This document shows, piece by piece, positions 35,301 through 50,300 of a stretch of 64,000 nt of DNA (position 1 is its first letter; each line of letters opens with the position of its first letter). The position numbers and the translations under genes are program-made. The notes below the pieces were generated by a model. It was not told where the DNA came from. It saw only the letters and a program-made list of their open reading frames with translations, and made no database searches. Origin of the DNA: Pyrocephalus nanus (taxonomy: Eukaryota > Chordata > Aves > Passeriformes > Tyrannidae); assembly GCA_038380795.1 (NCBI GenBank), contig CM076266.1, positions 36,717,425-36,781,424 of the forward strand. The letters are read 5' to 3'.

Positions 35301-38300
35301 ATACAATGGGTAAAGCTTCAGGCTTTTAAGACCTAACAGGGGCCTATCCTATAAATACCACCCATTTACCAGGAGTCCTTCCTGCTAAGAGATACTACAG
35401 ATTTACAAGCGTGTCACATACTCCCCATGGCATGGCTGTGCCAAGGTGGGCATGCTGGCCCAGGGCACCACTCCAGACACAAGTGGTCAGCCATCTGGCT
35501 AACACAAGCAAAATAAAGCATCTTGGTCAAAAATTTACGTGGCACCTACCATTTCTGTCCAACAAAATGCTTCAGATTCGCATGACACCCTCCACACTGG
35601 TGGAAAAACTCAGTATGCTCTCCAAGCATTTGCCCTGAGCTTCAACTACCAGCAAGATTACCTTCTGACAACTGCTTAGCTGCAAATTCTCAATTACACT
35701 TAGCAGTCAATGGCACACTTATGTTTTCAATTTATTTTTAAGTTTTTTACACACAACTCCTCATAAAAACAAAAGAAACAATATATAAGGGGCAGATAAA
35801 CAGACTTGTCTTCTACATTAAAGGAGCAGCTATCTATCACTTCACAGTAAATATTCAATGTTTTAGTTTTTTAAATATGATTCCTCTCCCTTGCTGTTTT
35901 CAGTGTTTCAGTGGCTATGTTCTCGAAGATAACTAAATATCTTTCTTACTTGGCACCAAACAAATCTGATTATATACAATGTTCCTGATCATACACTCAG
36001 AAGATATGTTTTTCTTTTTCTTTTATTTTTTTTATTTGAAAGAAAAGCTATGAAAAAATCTCACTATTTTGTCTCATAACAAGTATTTCAAACCTTTGCA
36101 GAAGGTTCTTGAAGCTGGAAGAACTTCCAGAACAAGAACCAAGATGGCAGGGTCTGCCCCAACCTGCTAAGAAACTGCTTCTTACTACTAACTTCCTCCT
36201 ACTTGGTTGAACAAAGGGTTTTTTTTTTTCCCTCCATTTGTTTTACAGCTTAAAGTCAATATTGCTAACATCACAAACCTGTTCAACTCAAAATCAAAGT
36301 CATATTCATTAGGTGTAACAGATGTTTTACTTGGCAGTCAATCAAGTATTTTTATAAGTTTGCACACAACTGGATTTATTAAATATAGCATGTTTATAAA
36401 GATATATATTATATAAATATAGCATAGATATAAATATAGCATAACAACAGGATTAGGGGCATTTCAGTGTTCTGATCTGACAGATGGAAACATTATAAAA
36501 TATTAAATAGCCAACTGCTATTGACTCCTATCACATATTTTTGAGCTTTAGTGCCTAAAATAGATATTTTGCTTAAAAGACAAAAAACAGTGCTAGAAAT
36601 AAGCTGTTACCTTGATGTTGCCTACAAAATCCATTTTAACAGGAGCAAAAACAGTTGGTCCCAGCTTGTCTAGAAAAAAACCCAGAAGACCATATTTTAA
36701 AATTGTGTCTTTTTCCAGTCCTCATGTTTTAGTAAAAATTAATTTCATTTACTCTCTTAACAATCCTTTAAATAGCTGGAGAACACTAAATGAATGATGC
36801 AAACTCAAGTTTTTCTTTGGTGTACAACCAATCCACCTCAGTAGGTACAAGCATTAAAATACTCTGACCTAAAAGCTGGAAGTCTTCAAAAGGGTGTACG
36901 CTCACAGGGACCTCACATCCACTGTTAGATGCAGGTAGGGGGCTGCACTAGCTAGGGATAGGAGTCCTTGGAAAAATCAAATAGACTACAGCTGATGGTG
37001 TGCTGGCAGCTGTACTGGATGTTTAAGGTACCTATGCTGCTCCTTTGAGGGGAAGAAATTGCTGTTCCACATAGATCACAGATTTCCAAACTGCTTATAC
37101 GTGTGTCCCACCTAAATGAGAGTGGATTCTCTTTAAAGCCAAGGAGTAAGAAACATGTTCTGGTACCAGTCAAATTGACTCTGCTGATTCTGTTTCTACT
37201 ATATCACTTTAGTGAAAAAATGAATTTTCTAAACTAACTGCTCCACCTTTTCTCACAGCTGGCAGCACTCAAAAGGAGAAGAGAAGCTGCTTACCCAGAA
37301 CAGGCACAATTGCATAACACGACTCCAGAAACTCTTCTGTGGGTATGCCCTCCTTTTCCCGAAGTTCAATATCACTGAACCTGGTGTCAAGGACAAGCAG
37401 AAAAGACTGTTACCTTAAAAATTCCTTTTTTATAACTTCTAATGCCAAAATTACATTTCCTGTCCATGTCATTTGCATAGAGGTAAAATTTACAGACATG
37501 AAACCACCAATACAGTTTTTGTTTCACTATGTTAAAGTAACTGACTGCAGAAAATACACATTTGGTGGTGTGCAAGCAAGGCCTGCAATTAAAAACAAGG
37601 AAAAACCTCCCACTTTCATCCTATACGGCTAATTTTACAAAAGGTATCTTCTTCTAATTACTGTGCTGTAAGTGGTCTTGTTAAATAATCTCAGTAAATA
37701 CAGCTTTAGAGACAGAAAAGTCTTAAAAATAAGTCAATTAACAAAGTTTCAATAATCCTTTTAACTGAAATCTGTACTACCTATTGCTCATGACACTGAA
37801 GAAGGTTGGAGAATCATTTTCATTTCTGTCTTCCCCACACGGAGTCAATCCACTTAAAGAATTTGTTTCTGACTGCAACAACTTGTGGGCAGCACAGCTT
37901 TCTACAGCTTGCAGCTTGTCTTCTCCATCTTCTTTAATGCCTAACATTTATAGGAAACAGAAAAAAAACACAAAACCAAAACAGTTACATACCCATATTG
38001 TCATTCCCATTCTTCAAGATGCCTTCCTATTTGAAGGAAGGCTCTTCAATATCTGCAGCATTCAGTTTAAAAGCTTCCCTGCCAGCACCATGACTCTGGG
38101 TGCTCAGACAACATTTCAAACATTTCCCTCCTAGTTTCTTTTAATCAGACAGACCAAGCACCAGGCACCAAAGCAGGTGAGCCCACATATCCTCAGCAAG
38201 GACAGCCTTATGAGAGAAGAGCATTGAAGAAGCGACTGGGTGCAGCAGGGAGCAGACTCATCTTGAAAGGAAGATTACCTCTCACATGGCTGTAACTTTC

Positions 38301-41300
38301 CCAGTATTGTTAAAGTGGCACAGTTTATTTTCAAAAGCAAAAGAATAACAGTGACTTGGTTGCTCCTTGAGATAAGTTAGCGGATAAGTTAGTGGACACT
38401 GGTTTGATATCAAAGAGTGCCATGTTCTCCTCCATTTCTATGAATATCTTTAATGTTTCCCAGAAAAAGATCCATGTGCCTCTTCCCTGCTGTGATCTAC
38501 TTTATTTCTTCTTTGGGGTCAAGTACATCTGTTTTAAATACATACAGCACTTCCGAAGGAAGACAAAATCTTTCTTATACATCCCATACATGGTAAGACC
38601 TTCTGACCTCATAGAGAACTTCAGAGAACAATTCAAGAAGCAAAACCAATACATTCACAGCATCTGCAGCATACAAGCTGTGGCTACAGCACATCTTGCT
38701 GGAAGACCGTCAAACTAGCATCCAAGAATTCCCAGGGAATTTCTTCCTCCAGGAAAGAAATATTTTTAAGTGTCAGTAAGGTTTAGAGAGAGACCTGAAG
38801 CAGCACTGAGCTGAAGGGATCAAACTTGCAAGGAACTCTCTTCCTTCAAGTGACATCTGCAAACACGCTTGCAGCAGTCCGTGTTACTTACAGAACCACT
38901 GAATAAGCCTGGTGCTGTGTGAAAAAAGAACCACTCACACCAGTAACAGCAATGAGACTTGAGCCATTGTCCTCAGGGCAGAATAAAAGTGGCCTCAGAC
39001 ATCGCTGACGTTAATAATCCGAGTGTCTCTCCTAAGGAACTAGAATCTGAGTGATGTCACTGACCTGTCCTTCACCAAGACACACAAGCTGGTGAGTAGA
39101 GAAAGAGTCCAGGTCCACAGTGACTCCTCAGGAGTGCTATGCAAAAAGCCTGGCATCCTCCACAATTTCAAACTCAAACACTGTAAGCCCTAAATGACAT
39201 ACAGAAATTTGTTTTAGGACTTGAGTGCTTGAGCGTTTAAAGACTTTTTTAAAGACTTTTAAAGACTGACTGCTCTTAATAAAGGGGAGAGAGAGGGAAA
39301 AGCATCTGAGACAGGGCAGAGCTCCTGGGCTCACCAGGAGCACCCAGATACAGCCATTGTGGAGACAAAGCCCTTGGGCTGGCTGAGTCAGCCCACCCCA
39401 TATGGATGGCATAGCACATCCTAACTCCACTCTGCCAAAAAAACCCAGGAAAACCCTGCAACTCACATGTGTGTATGCAAGAGGAGGTAGTTTTTTTTCT
39501 TTTCTGCACAGGAACCACAGTAGCTAAAATAACACCAACAATCTGACTTAAATTAGTTTGATCTCCTTGCTTTAGCACTGTTTTCTTGAGGTATTATGCG
39601 AAATGGTAGCACATGCATGTTATTCTGCAGGAACCTGCCACACTACATAATACCAGCCATGGAAATAGGAATATCTCCAAAGAGAACCCATATAAGAGCA
39701 AAATCAGTATGATCATTAATTTGGGCTTAAAAACTTCAGCTGATTCACTGACTGCATATGTATGTTTTGGAATAACAGGCAGAGAAAGCTACTGCTCAAG
39801 AACAGTACAGTCCACTCAATAGGCTGAGTAGAAATCATATGTTACTTAAATAGACTTATCCAGATTACTGAATTAGTTCAACAGTATCTTACTGAAGTCA
39901 TGCACAAATTTAAGTTTCATGCTATTGCTAAGGTAATGGAAGAAATAAGATGCTTCCTAGTACATTCTCAGTTGCACAAAAAGAGTTAGTTTTCTGTAAA
40001 GATTTGTCAGAGCAATCAAGAGTAACTACAAGTTCAAGCCCTCCCAGGCAGGTACACAATGTCCTGCTTCTGACACTACAGCTCTGCATACTAGCAGAGG
40101 TGCCAGCATTCCCAGAGGAGGGCCTCTGGAAATCATGTGTCTGTCCACAATGCAAGAAGAGCCCAAGCTCTGCCAGGCTGTACTGTTTTGCAGGTCAATC
40201 AGCATCTGGAAGGCCTCAGCTTGTCCAAAAAAGAATTTTTAATTTCCTTCCCCATTCAGTCCCAAGTTGGCCATCAACAAGGGCAGCAGGGGCTATGCTG
40301 AGAAGACTCACAGAGGGCAGATACCAGACTGACACAGAGTGATGTTCCCTCTCTAGGGAAGCAAGGGACAGGCATTCTCACAGGCAGCCTATACATCCCT
40401 TCATTTACACTTAAAGAGTAATGATCCTGGATAAGAGACAGTGCATATAATTACCTGCCAAATCCTCTGCTATGTGATCTTCAACAGAAACATCACCGCT
40501 CCCCTCACTTGTTTCCAAGTTTAAACATTCCAGATTTCTAATAAGCGTTTGCTCTTGATGGTTAATTTCTGCTTTCACACAGCCATTTTCACAGGGGTTC
40601 AACTCCATCTGCCTGAAGAAAGGGAAGAATAATAGTTAGTGTATAAAACATTGCTTGGTAAGCCTCTTCCTGCAAATACACACAAATAACAATAAGAGAA
40701 AAACAGGTGACAGAAATTATAGGCTGTCACAGGCTGCTCTGAGCAAAAATAACAAAAAGAGCCATGCGGCTGTTTGCAGCAAGGAAACAACTCAGCCTCA
40801 GCTTGCAGAGTTCAAATATATTTACACTGACCTTTACTAAAAAGATACATAATCAAAAAAATACAATTACAAAAATCAAAATCATAGGCAGGTATTGTAA
40901 CTAATAGAATATCCCCTCATTAGTACTTAAAGATATATATCCTTGCCATCTATTCCACAAATCATGGTCTGCTCACCATCAATGATTTTATGAACCTATG
41001 TAGTGGAATCTAAAATGCAGGAATGAGGATTGAAGCAGAAGAAAGCTGGCTGGTGATTGACCTGTGAGTTAACCAAGGGAACCGCTGAGAAAAATAAAAG
41101 GGAAAGGGTGGATATGGATAGGGAGACATGAAGTGGGTGAGCCAAATCCCTTTTGTTGCATCTGCTTCCAAGTATGCAGTTCAGAGTGATACAATTCTGC
41201 CTGCATCCAGTACTAGTAAGAGTAGAGCAAAAAAAGGAAAGAACAGACACTACCAAAAACAGATTAGAAAGAGATTGACAGTAAAGACTTTTATTATACC

Positions 41301-44300
41301 TTTCTGTTGAGGTGTGACTGGACAAGACAGAGTGCTTTACCTGAAAGATATGGAGGGGGGAGAATATTCTTTACAGAAAGAAGACTGTATCATGCATCTC
41401 AAACTTCACATTTTATTAAACACAAGTTGGAGTCAAAAAAAACCCTCACTAATTCTCTGACCTGGAGACTGTATACAGACAAAAGTGAGAAAGGTGCTAT
41501 ATTATTATACCATCGCAATATTACAAAGAAAAAAAGAAAAGAAAGAAAGTCAGAAGATTTCTTTCAGAAGCTGGCTAGAAAGTGTCAAGTGAGACACTAT
41601 ATAGCACATGGAAAAGAAACAAAGCAGTGAGTTTCCTTTGCAATGTTTTCCTTACTTAAAAAAAAAAATTATGAAAAACCAGAAAAACATGAGGTCAGAT
41701 AACAGATATAGTGAAGTAATATGCAGTCATCCATCTACCTTCCTACATAAACTTTAACCTCGGTTTTGCCAGAGATGCTCCAGTTTTGTGCATGTACTTA
41801 TGGATCCAGGATTCAAGAAAGTGCCCTTGTCATTAAAGAGATAAGCTCATCAGCTCCCATTGGTATATTACCATAGATCTGATGCTGCAGTAGCTTAGCA
41901 GAGTTATAATTCCTGTGAGCTTCCACAATGGATGAACTTGCCATACAGCCAAGGTACTTTGAAACATCACTGCCTGCATCTGGAACTGCAGGCCCTGAAA
42001 GTTAATGTTTAATAATTTTTACCTATTGTTAAAGGTTAAGAAATCAGTCACTGCTTATTAAAAATGGCCCTACGTCACTTAAAAACCGTAAGAAACGGCA
42101 AAGTATGTCCAAAACGGGACTATTAGCTATCACATTCATTAACACATTCCCTACTTCTACAAATGCTACTTTAGAAATGTAGATACCTTAGCATCCTTGT
42201 CAAGGCTGAGGGAAGAAGATACTGGCCATTACCTTGCTTGTTCTGAGAACTGCTAAATTTGGGGATCCGGGTGGGGTCTGATGCAGTAACTCAGAAGTGA
42301 AGGCAGTATTTGCAATCTGCATACATTCTTCAAGAGTTTTCAGGAAGGTGTCACAGGTTGATTTTAACAGAGCTCCCATATCAATCTCATTCTGTGGGAA
42401 GAAATCAATTGGAAGAAATTGATTTACCACATAAAATTAGTTTGGAGCAATAATGTCTACAAAGCCCACAGCTGCTACAGTCACGATTTCTGCTTAACAT
42501 GAATTAAAATTCAATGTGTCAGCTGCTTAGAGAACTGGCATCACATATTACTGGGGCACTACCACTTGTCTGCCTCTCAGTACAACAAGCTCAGTATGTT
42601 TGTATTTTAAAAGCAATGCCTATTAGTTACTTATCATATTGGTGTTAGAAGGGTATGAAATACTAAGCCTGTACGCATTCAACAATGGCATTCCAAGAAA
42701 CACCACTAACAGGAAAAATGAAAAGTAAACAAATTAAATAGATACAGAATGATCTGCAGATAATAATTTCAAAAATCCCACGAAGAAAAAAATTACTGCA
42801 ATCAAAAAAAGGGCAGAATGAAGTACCACATTGCCACAATACTCTTCATGTCTGTGAAGTGCAGTTATTGATGTTGAAATGCTTTTAGCAATAAATCTTT
42901 CCAGTTAAATGCCAGTAGGAAAGAGAGTTTTCCCCCAGATGCATGAAATACAAGCTGGATAAACACTACATTACAGGTCAACACCTATGAGCTGCAAGTT
43001 CTAACAGTGCCTCTTAGTCATTTGTAAACCACATCATGCTTCTGTACTGTCTTTTAATTCACCAAAAACAGCTTATCAAGTATCTTTACAGAGAGTGTTA
43101 CAGAATCATACAAATCATACAATCATACAAAAGATTAACCTTCAGGTGTTTTCCTTGCCTGTTCTGCACCCGAGGACCCCTCTGTCCAGTGAGAGGCATC
43201 TTGGAACTCCACACCAACTTCTCTAGCAAGTGAAGTACAGCCCTCTTCACACATTTCTCTCTCAAAGTAAGGGGCAGATCGCTGTCACTAGAAGATCCCT
43301 CTTAAATGAAGCTTCTTTGGTCAGGATGATTTGAAAGGTTTGAAACTATAACTTAAGTGAGGCTAATCAGGCAGTTCTTTATACCAATTTTGTTTCTTTT
43401 GTGGTCTGCATCATCTCTTGACCTTCTAAAGCTTTTGGTTGTGCTGCTGAGCAGGATTTTAGACTCGAGGGCAGAAAAATGTGCACTTCTCGCAAGTTAT
43501 CTTTTTATAAAATATCTTTTTCTCTTTTTTTGATCCATTATACACACGATCATCTACAGAGATGCTATTGCCTAGATGCCAGATACCAGATCTCATCTCA
43601 CTACTCGTTAGCCCAACTCTGGGCAAGTTATTTGCACCATTGGAGTATTACTCCACTTAAACAAGAACTGTTGTGTGAGCACATTATTTCCCACAGGATC
43701 TTCGCAGAAAGAGGTTGCAACATTAAGTAACTGTGAGTGAATACTACATTGGCTAACCAGAAAAGTTCACAATGCTCAAGATTTTACAGATGTGGTCTGC
43801 ACCAAAAATAGAGCTGTACCTCTGGTTCTGATACACCAGAAATGCTGGCTTCCTTTGTTTTATGCACTTGCTGAACAAGGAGGTTACAGTACAGTCTAAG
43901 TTCAGACATTTTAGTCTTCAAGGCTTCTGTGTTTTCAGTGAACTCTAAAAGTGAAACAAAAGAAGAGTTAAATTTATTGTATTTGATGCCAAGCAAGTAT
44001 ACAGCATTTGACCTTAGTGGGCCTTTTAAATAGCACAAACCCCCTACATGTAACTTTTGTTTTCACCAAGTAGTTTAAGGTCCAAACAATACCCCTGTTT
44101 AGAGAGGGTTGTAGGTAGAAAACACTGGATGTAGAAGATGTATCCTGTCCAACACAAAGGGACTACTTTAATATATATATATATATATATACACACACAA
44201 TTGAATCATAGAATAGATGAAGTTGGAAGAGACCTCTGGAGACCAGCTAGTCCTTCTCCCCTATTCGAAGCAGTCAGCCAGAGCAAGTTACTCAGGGCCA

Positions 44301-47300
44301 TGTCTAGTCAGGTTTAGAGCATTGCCAAGGATGGAGACTCCACAACCTCTCTGTGCAACCTTTCAGTGATCCCTCATCCTCATAATATTTGCATTTTTGC
44401 TTATGTCTCAATGGTGTTGCCTGTATTAAAATCTATCCTCTTGTTCATTCACTGAGAAGACTCTGGCTCCATCTTTTTTATCCTCTCCCATCAGACATGC
44501 CTTTAATCATCTTAGTGGCCCTTGGTTGGACTCACTCCAGTATAGCCATATGTTTCCTGCACTGGACAGTGCAGACCTGAGCAGACTAATCCAGATAAAA
44601 CTAACAGTTAATCTGAGATTTTTCTGAAGGTTTTTTTTTTGACATTAGAGTCCCAGATATACAAAATAAATTGTCTGTTAATAAGACTAATGTGGTTTAG
44701 CTCTGCAAATACATCAGTAGCTTTATACCACATGCTACTGTATGTCAGCTTATAGATACAACTTTTTAATGCTTTTATGCACTGTGCATCAGATTCCCAC
44801 TTTGTGTAGGACCCTACAGCAGCATCTTCTACTCAGTTCTGATTCAGTTTGAACCAGCAGATGCAAAGCCTGGTGAAGATGCACATAAGGCTAAGGAGGA
44901 GAAGCAGTTCCTCACCTCAGCAGAAGGAAGTGCTCACCATCCCCTGCATTTGCTCAGGACATTAACAATAATTTGCTTGTTTCCCATCTTTTGCACAGTC
45001 ACTGTGCTGAGGTTACACAAGGGTAAAGTATGAGGTCTCACACTGACCATGAATAACACCATGCTTGTAAGGAACAGGGGTTTTCACTGTGGTGAAAGTG
45101 AGATTGCTGGTGAAAGCAATGAGGGAAGTGAATTAATTTTCATAGTCTTACCAGATGGTCAGATTTAAGTTTCTGAATACGAGTACACACATTTGGAACC
45201 AAGTGCAAACCTTTTCCTAATTGCCAAGGAGTTTTTGAAGTGCATAAGACAGCCCATTTAGAACATGGAAGGAAAGGGTTTGAGGAGCTTCAAAGCTCAA
45301 GAGACACTGGTATGAGAGGCTGAGTCATTATATTTAGACAGCTGAACAAGGTTTCACATTCTTGTACAGTTTGCATCCAGTGACCCATGGTCAGGAGCTA
45401 CTTATTGTACTTACAGAATCCACCAGCACACAGTTTTCACATGATTTATACATAGTACATTTTAAGAAAAAGCCAAAATTTTTAAACTCCTGTCCTGAGA
45501 GTTAACACCTGAGATTTCTAGCTAATGCTCCCATTAATACATTTCTGTGTACATATACTAGGGCAAGGACAAGGAAATATAAAGCAAACAGCATGTGTCA
45601 GCAAAAGAGTGTTCTTGCCTTTTTCCTTCTGTGTCCTGCTGTCAGTCAGACAAGCTTTGGCAGTTCCTAGTGCAACCAGCCACTTTTGCCTTTCAACTGC
45701 ATTTCTTGCCTTCAGATAGAAGTATTGTTCCCCTGGGATAATCAGGTCCATTCGTGTGTTATCTGCAGGATGAACTGAAAACAACAGATTTCAGATCCTC
45801 AGTCCTTCCCAGCCCAACAAAATGTCCCAACAGATATGTTAGGTGGCAGGTCAAACAGTAGTGAAAGATGAGGAACCCACAGCCCCAAATTCCCCTGCTA
45901 CCATTGTGTGATTTCTCTTCTGAGTAAGGGAATGAACAGGACACACATGTGTACAGCAGTGTGACAAAAGGCTATGAAAGGCAGTTTTGTGATCAGTATC
46001 ATCTGGGAGTTTTTATGGAAAGGGCATCCTCTTCGGTCAAGCCTCTCTTTCAGGCTTTCAGCCCACAACTGAACCTCAAAGATGTGGCAAGTAATCCAAT
46101 ATGAATGATCAGACCTAGTACTGAAGTTTATTATTCACGTCTCTAGCTTCAGCTTTGTGCTTATGAGGAGTCATTTGAAGCTGAGTGATGTTCCACTGCA
46201 GCTCATGAAAAACAGTGACCCACCTGCATGTAGAATACTCATAACATTTGAGGCTCGCAGCTCTCTCAACATTTTCAATATATTATGGAATAAAAACTGG
46301 CACATAGATCAAGTTACTGAGTTCCCACAAATATATACCAGTGAAATCAAGCCACCCAATAGCTCTTGTCACCTGAAATCTCATCTTGAATGCAACATTA
46401 TTAGGCAAATTTCATGCAGCTGAGTGTTACTGTATATTAGTTACCTTGAATTTCACAAACGGCCATTTGGATGCTTCCCTTACAACCCTTCCAGGCATCT
46501 TCCTGAGAGTCATAATAGGACAGGATGCCACCACAGAGGAGAAACCATCGAGGCTGCCAGCCTGAAAAACAAAACTATATTTCTCAGTTACTTCTCTCCC
46601 TGCAGCTCCACCACCTTGTGCACTCGGGACACACTGCAAATAAGGCCTCAAAGATTCTCAGTACTGCTGGAAACTTCTACCCCTTTGTAGAAGTAAGATT
46701 TGTGAACAGGTCTGGATCTTGTATCCCATAACCCCTGCTTCCTGGCACCTGCAGGTAGCTGGACCATGGCAGTATGTGTCTGAGATGCCCTATGTCATTT
46801 TCAGTAGTTTTGCTAACATGGCATCACTGACTCATTCCCTCTTTCAAGTTCACCCCTCAATTCCTTCCATCACTCTTCAACCCACCTCTTCACTCTTCAT
46901 AAAAGCCACCCCAGCTGTCTTGCCTCCCAAGTCTTCCTCCCTTGCAGAAAGGGCTAGCCAAGTTATCTTGAAAAACAACATGTAAGAAACTTCTAAAAGT
47001 GAACAGAAGGAGGGAACAGAGGCGGATGTGTTGATTTCTAAACACCATCCTTCAATGAAGCAGTTTTCAACAGCTCTTGAAACTCTCATGCTCCCCACAT
47101 GAAAAGTAGACTTGAATTACTGACTTGCACTTCTGGATACCTTTCTAATTAAAACTACAAGCTCATTAACTTATGGAAAAATGAGGCAGCAATGTCACTG
47201 GAGGAAAGCAGCTTTCATTACTGAGGTGCAACAAGCTTCCCTGGCCTGGACCAATGGGGCGAGATTCTGAAGCTCCAACACTGTGTCAGCAAACTGTCTC

Positions 47301-50300
47301 CGGGAAAAACACTTGGAAAAAACCATGTGGCTCTCAGATGTTTTTGCAGAGGGGCATCATTTCTGCTGTCCCCTGCACCGGGGCTCTGCCAACCAGCACA
47401 GCACTACAGGAGTCCAGGCTGGGCTTGGACTGATACCACACTGGAGGAATGACAGCTCCCTACCAGCTAGAGACTGATTCCTTTGGGCTGTTGCTGAAAC
47501 CAAGCACAACTCAATTTAAGGCCAGAAAGCCCTAAAGCCTCAGGGTCAGAAAACCCTAAAGCCCTCAGCTCAGTAAGGGTATGGTTTGGCTTTTTTCTTT
47601 TTTAAAACAAGTAATACCACTGCATCCTGGCCAACCTGGTCTGTAGATTGCTGAACCTTATGGGGTGGATGGAAAACAAATTAAACATAAATATTTTTTT
47701 CACATCCTTTCAGAGCTCTTCCATTATTTTCTAGAAGAATATAAAGACATTCAGAAGCCAATGTATTCTCAATGCTCTTTTACTTTATACAAAGGGTGAA
47801 AAAAAATCACAACAATGAGAATTAAAAAAAAAAAGGACTGGTTTTTATTTGGTTTGCCTCCAAAATAAAGATACTATCCTAAAAGTCACTATTGATATGT
47901 AGGAACTCACAAGAAAAGGAAGTGATTGTTCAGCAGAGAGAAGCAGTTAATTGCTTCAGACACTCAGTGGCAGAGAACCAATCCTTTAAATAATGCACAG
48001 CGCCACAGTCAATACAAGCCTCTAATTCAGTCTGGAGATCCTGCTGCTGCGCATGAATCATTTCAGCCATGCTCCTACAGCTTACAATTGCAACTGATGC
48101 TCAACCAAATTGCATCCCATCAATCAAAGCCTGTGCAATCAATTAGCCAACATACAAAGCACTCTGCCTCCATCAGTTTGGAGCCTGGTTAAAAATACGT
48201 TATGAGTCAATATATTTTGTTGAGGTTTTCATTTGGTTGTGTTTTTTTGTTTCTGGGTCTTGTTTCGTTGAGGGGGACACAGCAACTATCTGTCTTCTTT
48301 TGCAGAATCTAACTATTCTTTAATTATTAGATATGTATTAAAAAAAAAAAAGACTATGACAGATAATTGTTACCTAGGACAGCATATATTTTCAGAACAG
48401 AATTGTTACACTAACAAAAATACATTTTCACAAAAGGAAATTAATTTTAAAAAAAGAATCACAGCAAGGTTCTGTCAGAAGATGCACTAACCACCTGGTA
48501 CTCACTGACATTGAGTCAGCAGCCATGGGAAGGTTATCCTAAACAACCAGCTAAAAATAGCACGTGGCTGACAAATCATAGGCACTGCAACATGGATACA
48601 ATCTTTAATTACAAGAGCTTCACCTTTGCAGACAAGCAAGGAGTAGAGGAAAAAAAACCCCTCATAATAAAAAACAAAGCGGAAAAAAGACACCTAGACA
48701 CTTCCACAAACACAAGTCTTGGGTTTATTCACTGGTATTTTGTCCCCCTAAACTGCCACAGGAATACTGTGATTTTTGGAACTGAGCATTCAGATTTCAC
48801 CTCATACAGAAAGGTAAAGCTGAACCTTTAAAGGTCTTACAGGTGCCAGCACTAACACAACCTCGAAGAAGAATTTACTAAGTCCATTTATACTGGTGGT
48901 GCACAGGCAGGAAAAAAATACAGGTCATAATTCCCACAGCTCGTTTTAGAGGCACAATGCCATTAACAGTAAAAACTGACTTTGCTGGGGAAAGATAGGT
49001 ATAAAAAAAGACAATAAAATGCAAAGCACAATAAAAGTGATTAGTAGCTTAAGATCTCAGCCATAGAAGAGAGTGAAGGGATTCCAGACAACTTTGCAGC
49101 CACTGATAAAGGCACATATTGCACTCCTGTGTGAAACTTACGGTTACTGCCTGCAGTACCTTGAAGATCTGATACTGTCCACTACAAAAACAGATACTTA
49201 AATAGTCTTTGCCTGCTAAAGATTCACTATTTCTCCAGAAGTTTCCACAGACTGAAAGATCTGCCTACTTCCACCATTACACTTCAGGAAGTCTGGATGT
49301 AGCTATCACTGAGCAAACTTGACATTTCTTGATAACACAGCTGAAATTTGGACACAATTCAAACTTTAATGTTACACAAATCAGACTCCACACAGCATTC
49401 CTTCCGAAGTGCCAAGCCTGAAGAAAAAAACGCAACATTTGAAGACATGTAGATCATGTCAGACATTCACAACGCCAAACCATCTGGGAGAGTTACATAC
49501 TCAAGAAGTCAAACTGATGAGCTGGAAAACAAGCTGCAATTAAGAGACGCCAGTTCCAGTTGCATTTCTAAAGGCATAAAGGCCAGACACCTAGGTTTTT
49601 ATTATTGCTTTCTTTCCACTAGAACACTTCATGCTTACTAATTTCCTGAGCGTCAGCATAGGTTTATATAAAATCTCAGCAACAGATAGTCCTTGGACTT
49701 CTCTGATCCTAATTCAGACTTCAAGTGTGGACAGGAGATAATTATGAACTTTGCACGTTACAACATCATCCGTCTAATAGGAGGAGCTAAAGCCTTCATC
49801 ACATTCCTACTGCTAATATCACAGGCAAGATCCAAGACAGTTGCCAGAGGCAGAGCAGGGGCGGATCCCTGTTTTTCTCTGCAGGGTCACAAGAGTTCCA
49901 GAGCAGTTGCTCTGATGGTCAGAGACATCTCACAGCGAGAACAGGCAATACATATTGTTTCACCCCAACCTGAGCAAACATAAACTGTGCCGTGTGTCCA
50001 TTCTACCACCAACTACTGCTCTATCTCCCAGGGCCCAAGGATAGAAGGACCACAGCTTTTGCACAGCACTGTGTCAGCATCTGAGAGCTGGATGGGAGCT
50101 GCTGAAAACTCAGCTCTAATAGAACCCAGACAGTGCTGGTGTCTTGCAAAAAGCCCAGAAGAACCACTTCTGGTCTTATGTGCTAATATCCAACATATGA
50201 GAATTTCTCAGGGAAATTAAGGCTGTGGAACTCTCCAGGTCACAAATGGATGAAACGCTTGTTTTGAAGATGCTAGCGATCTTGACTACTGGACACCCAC

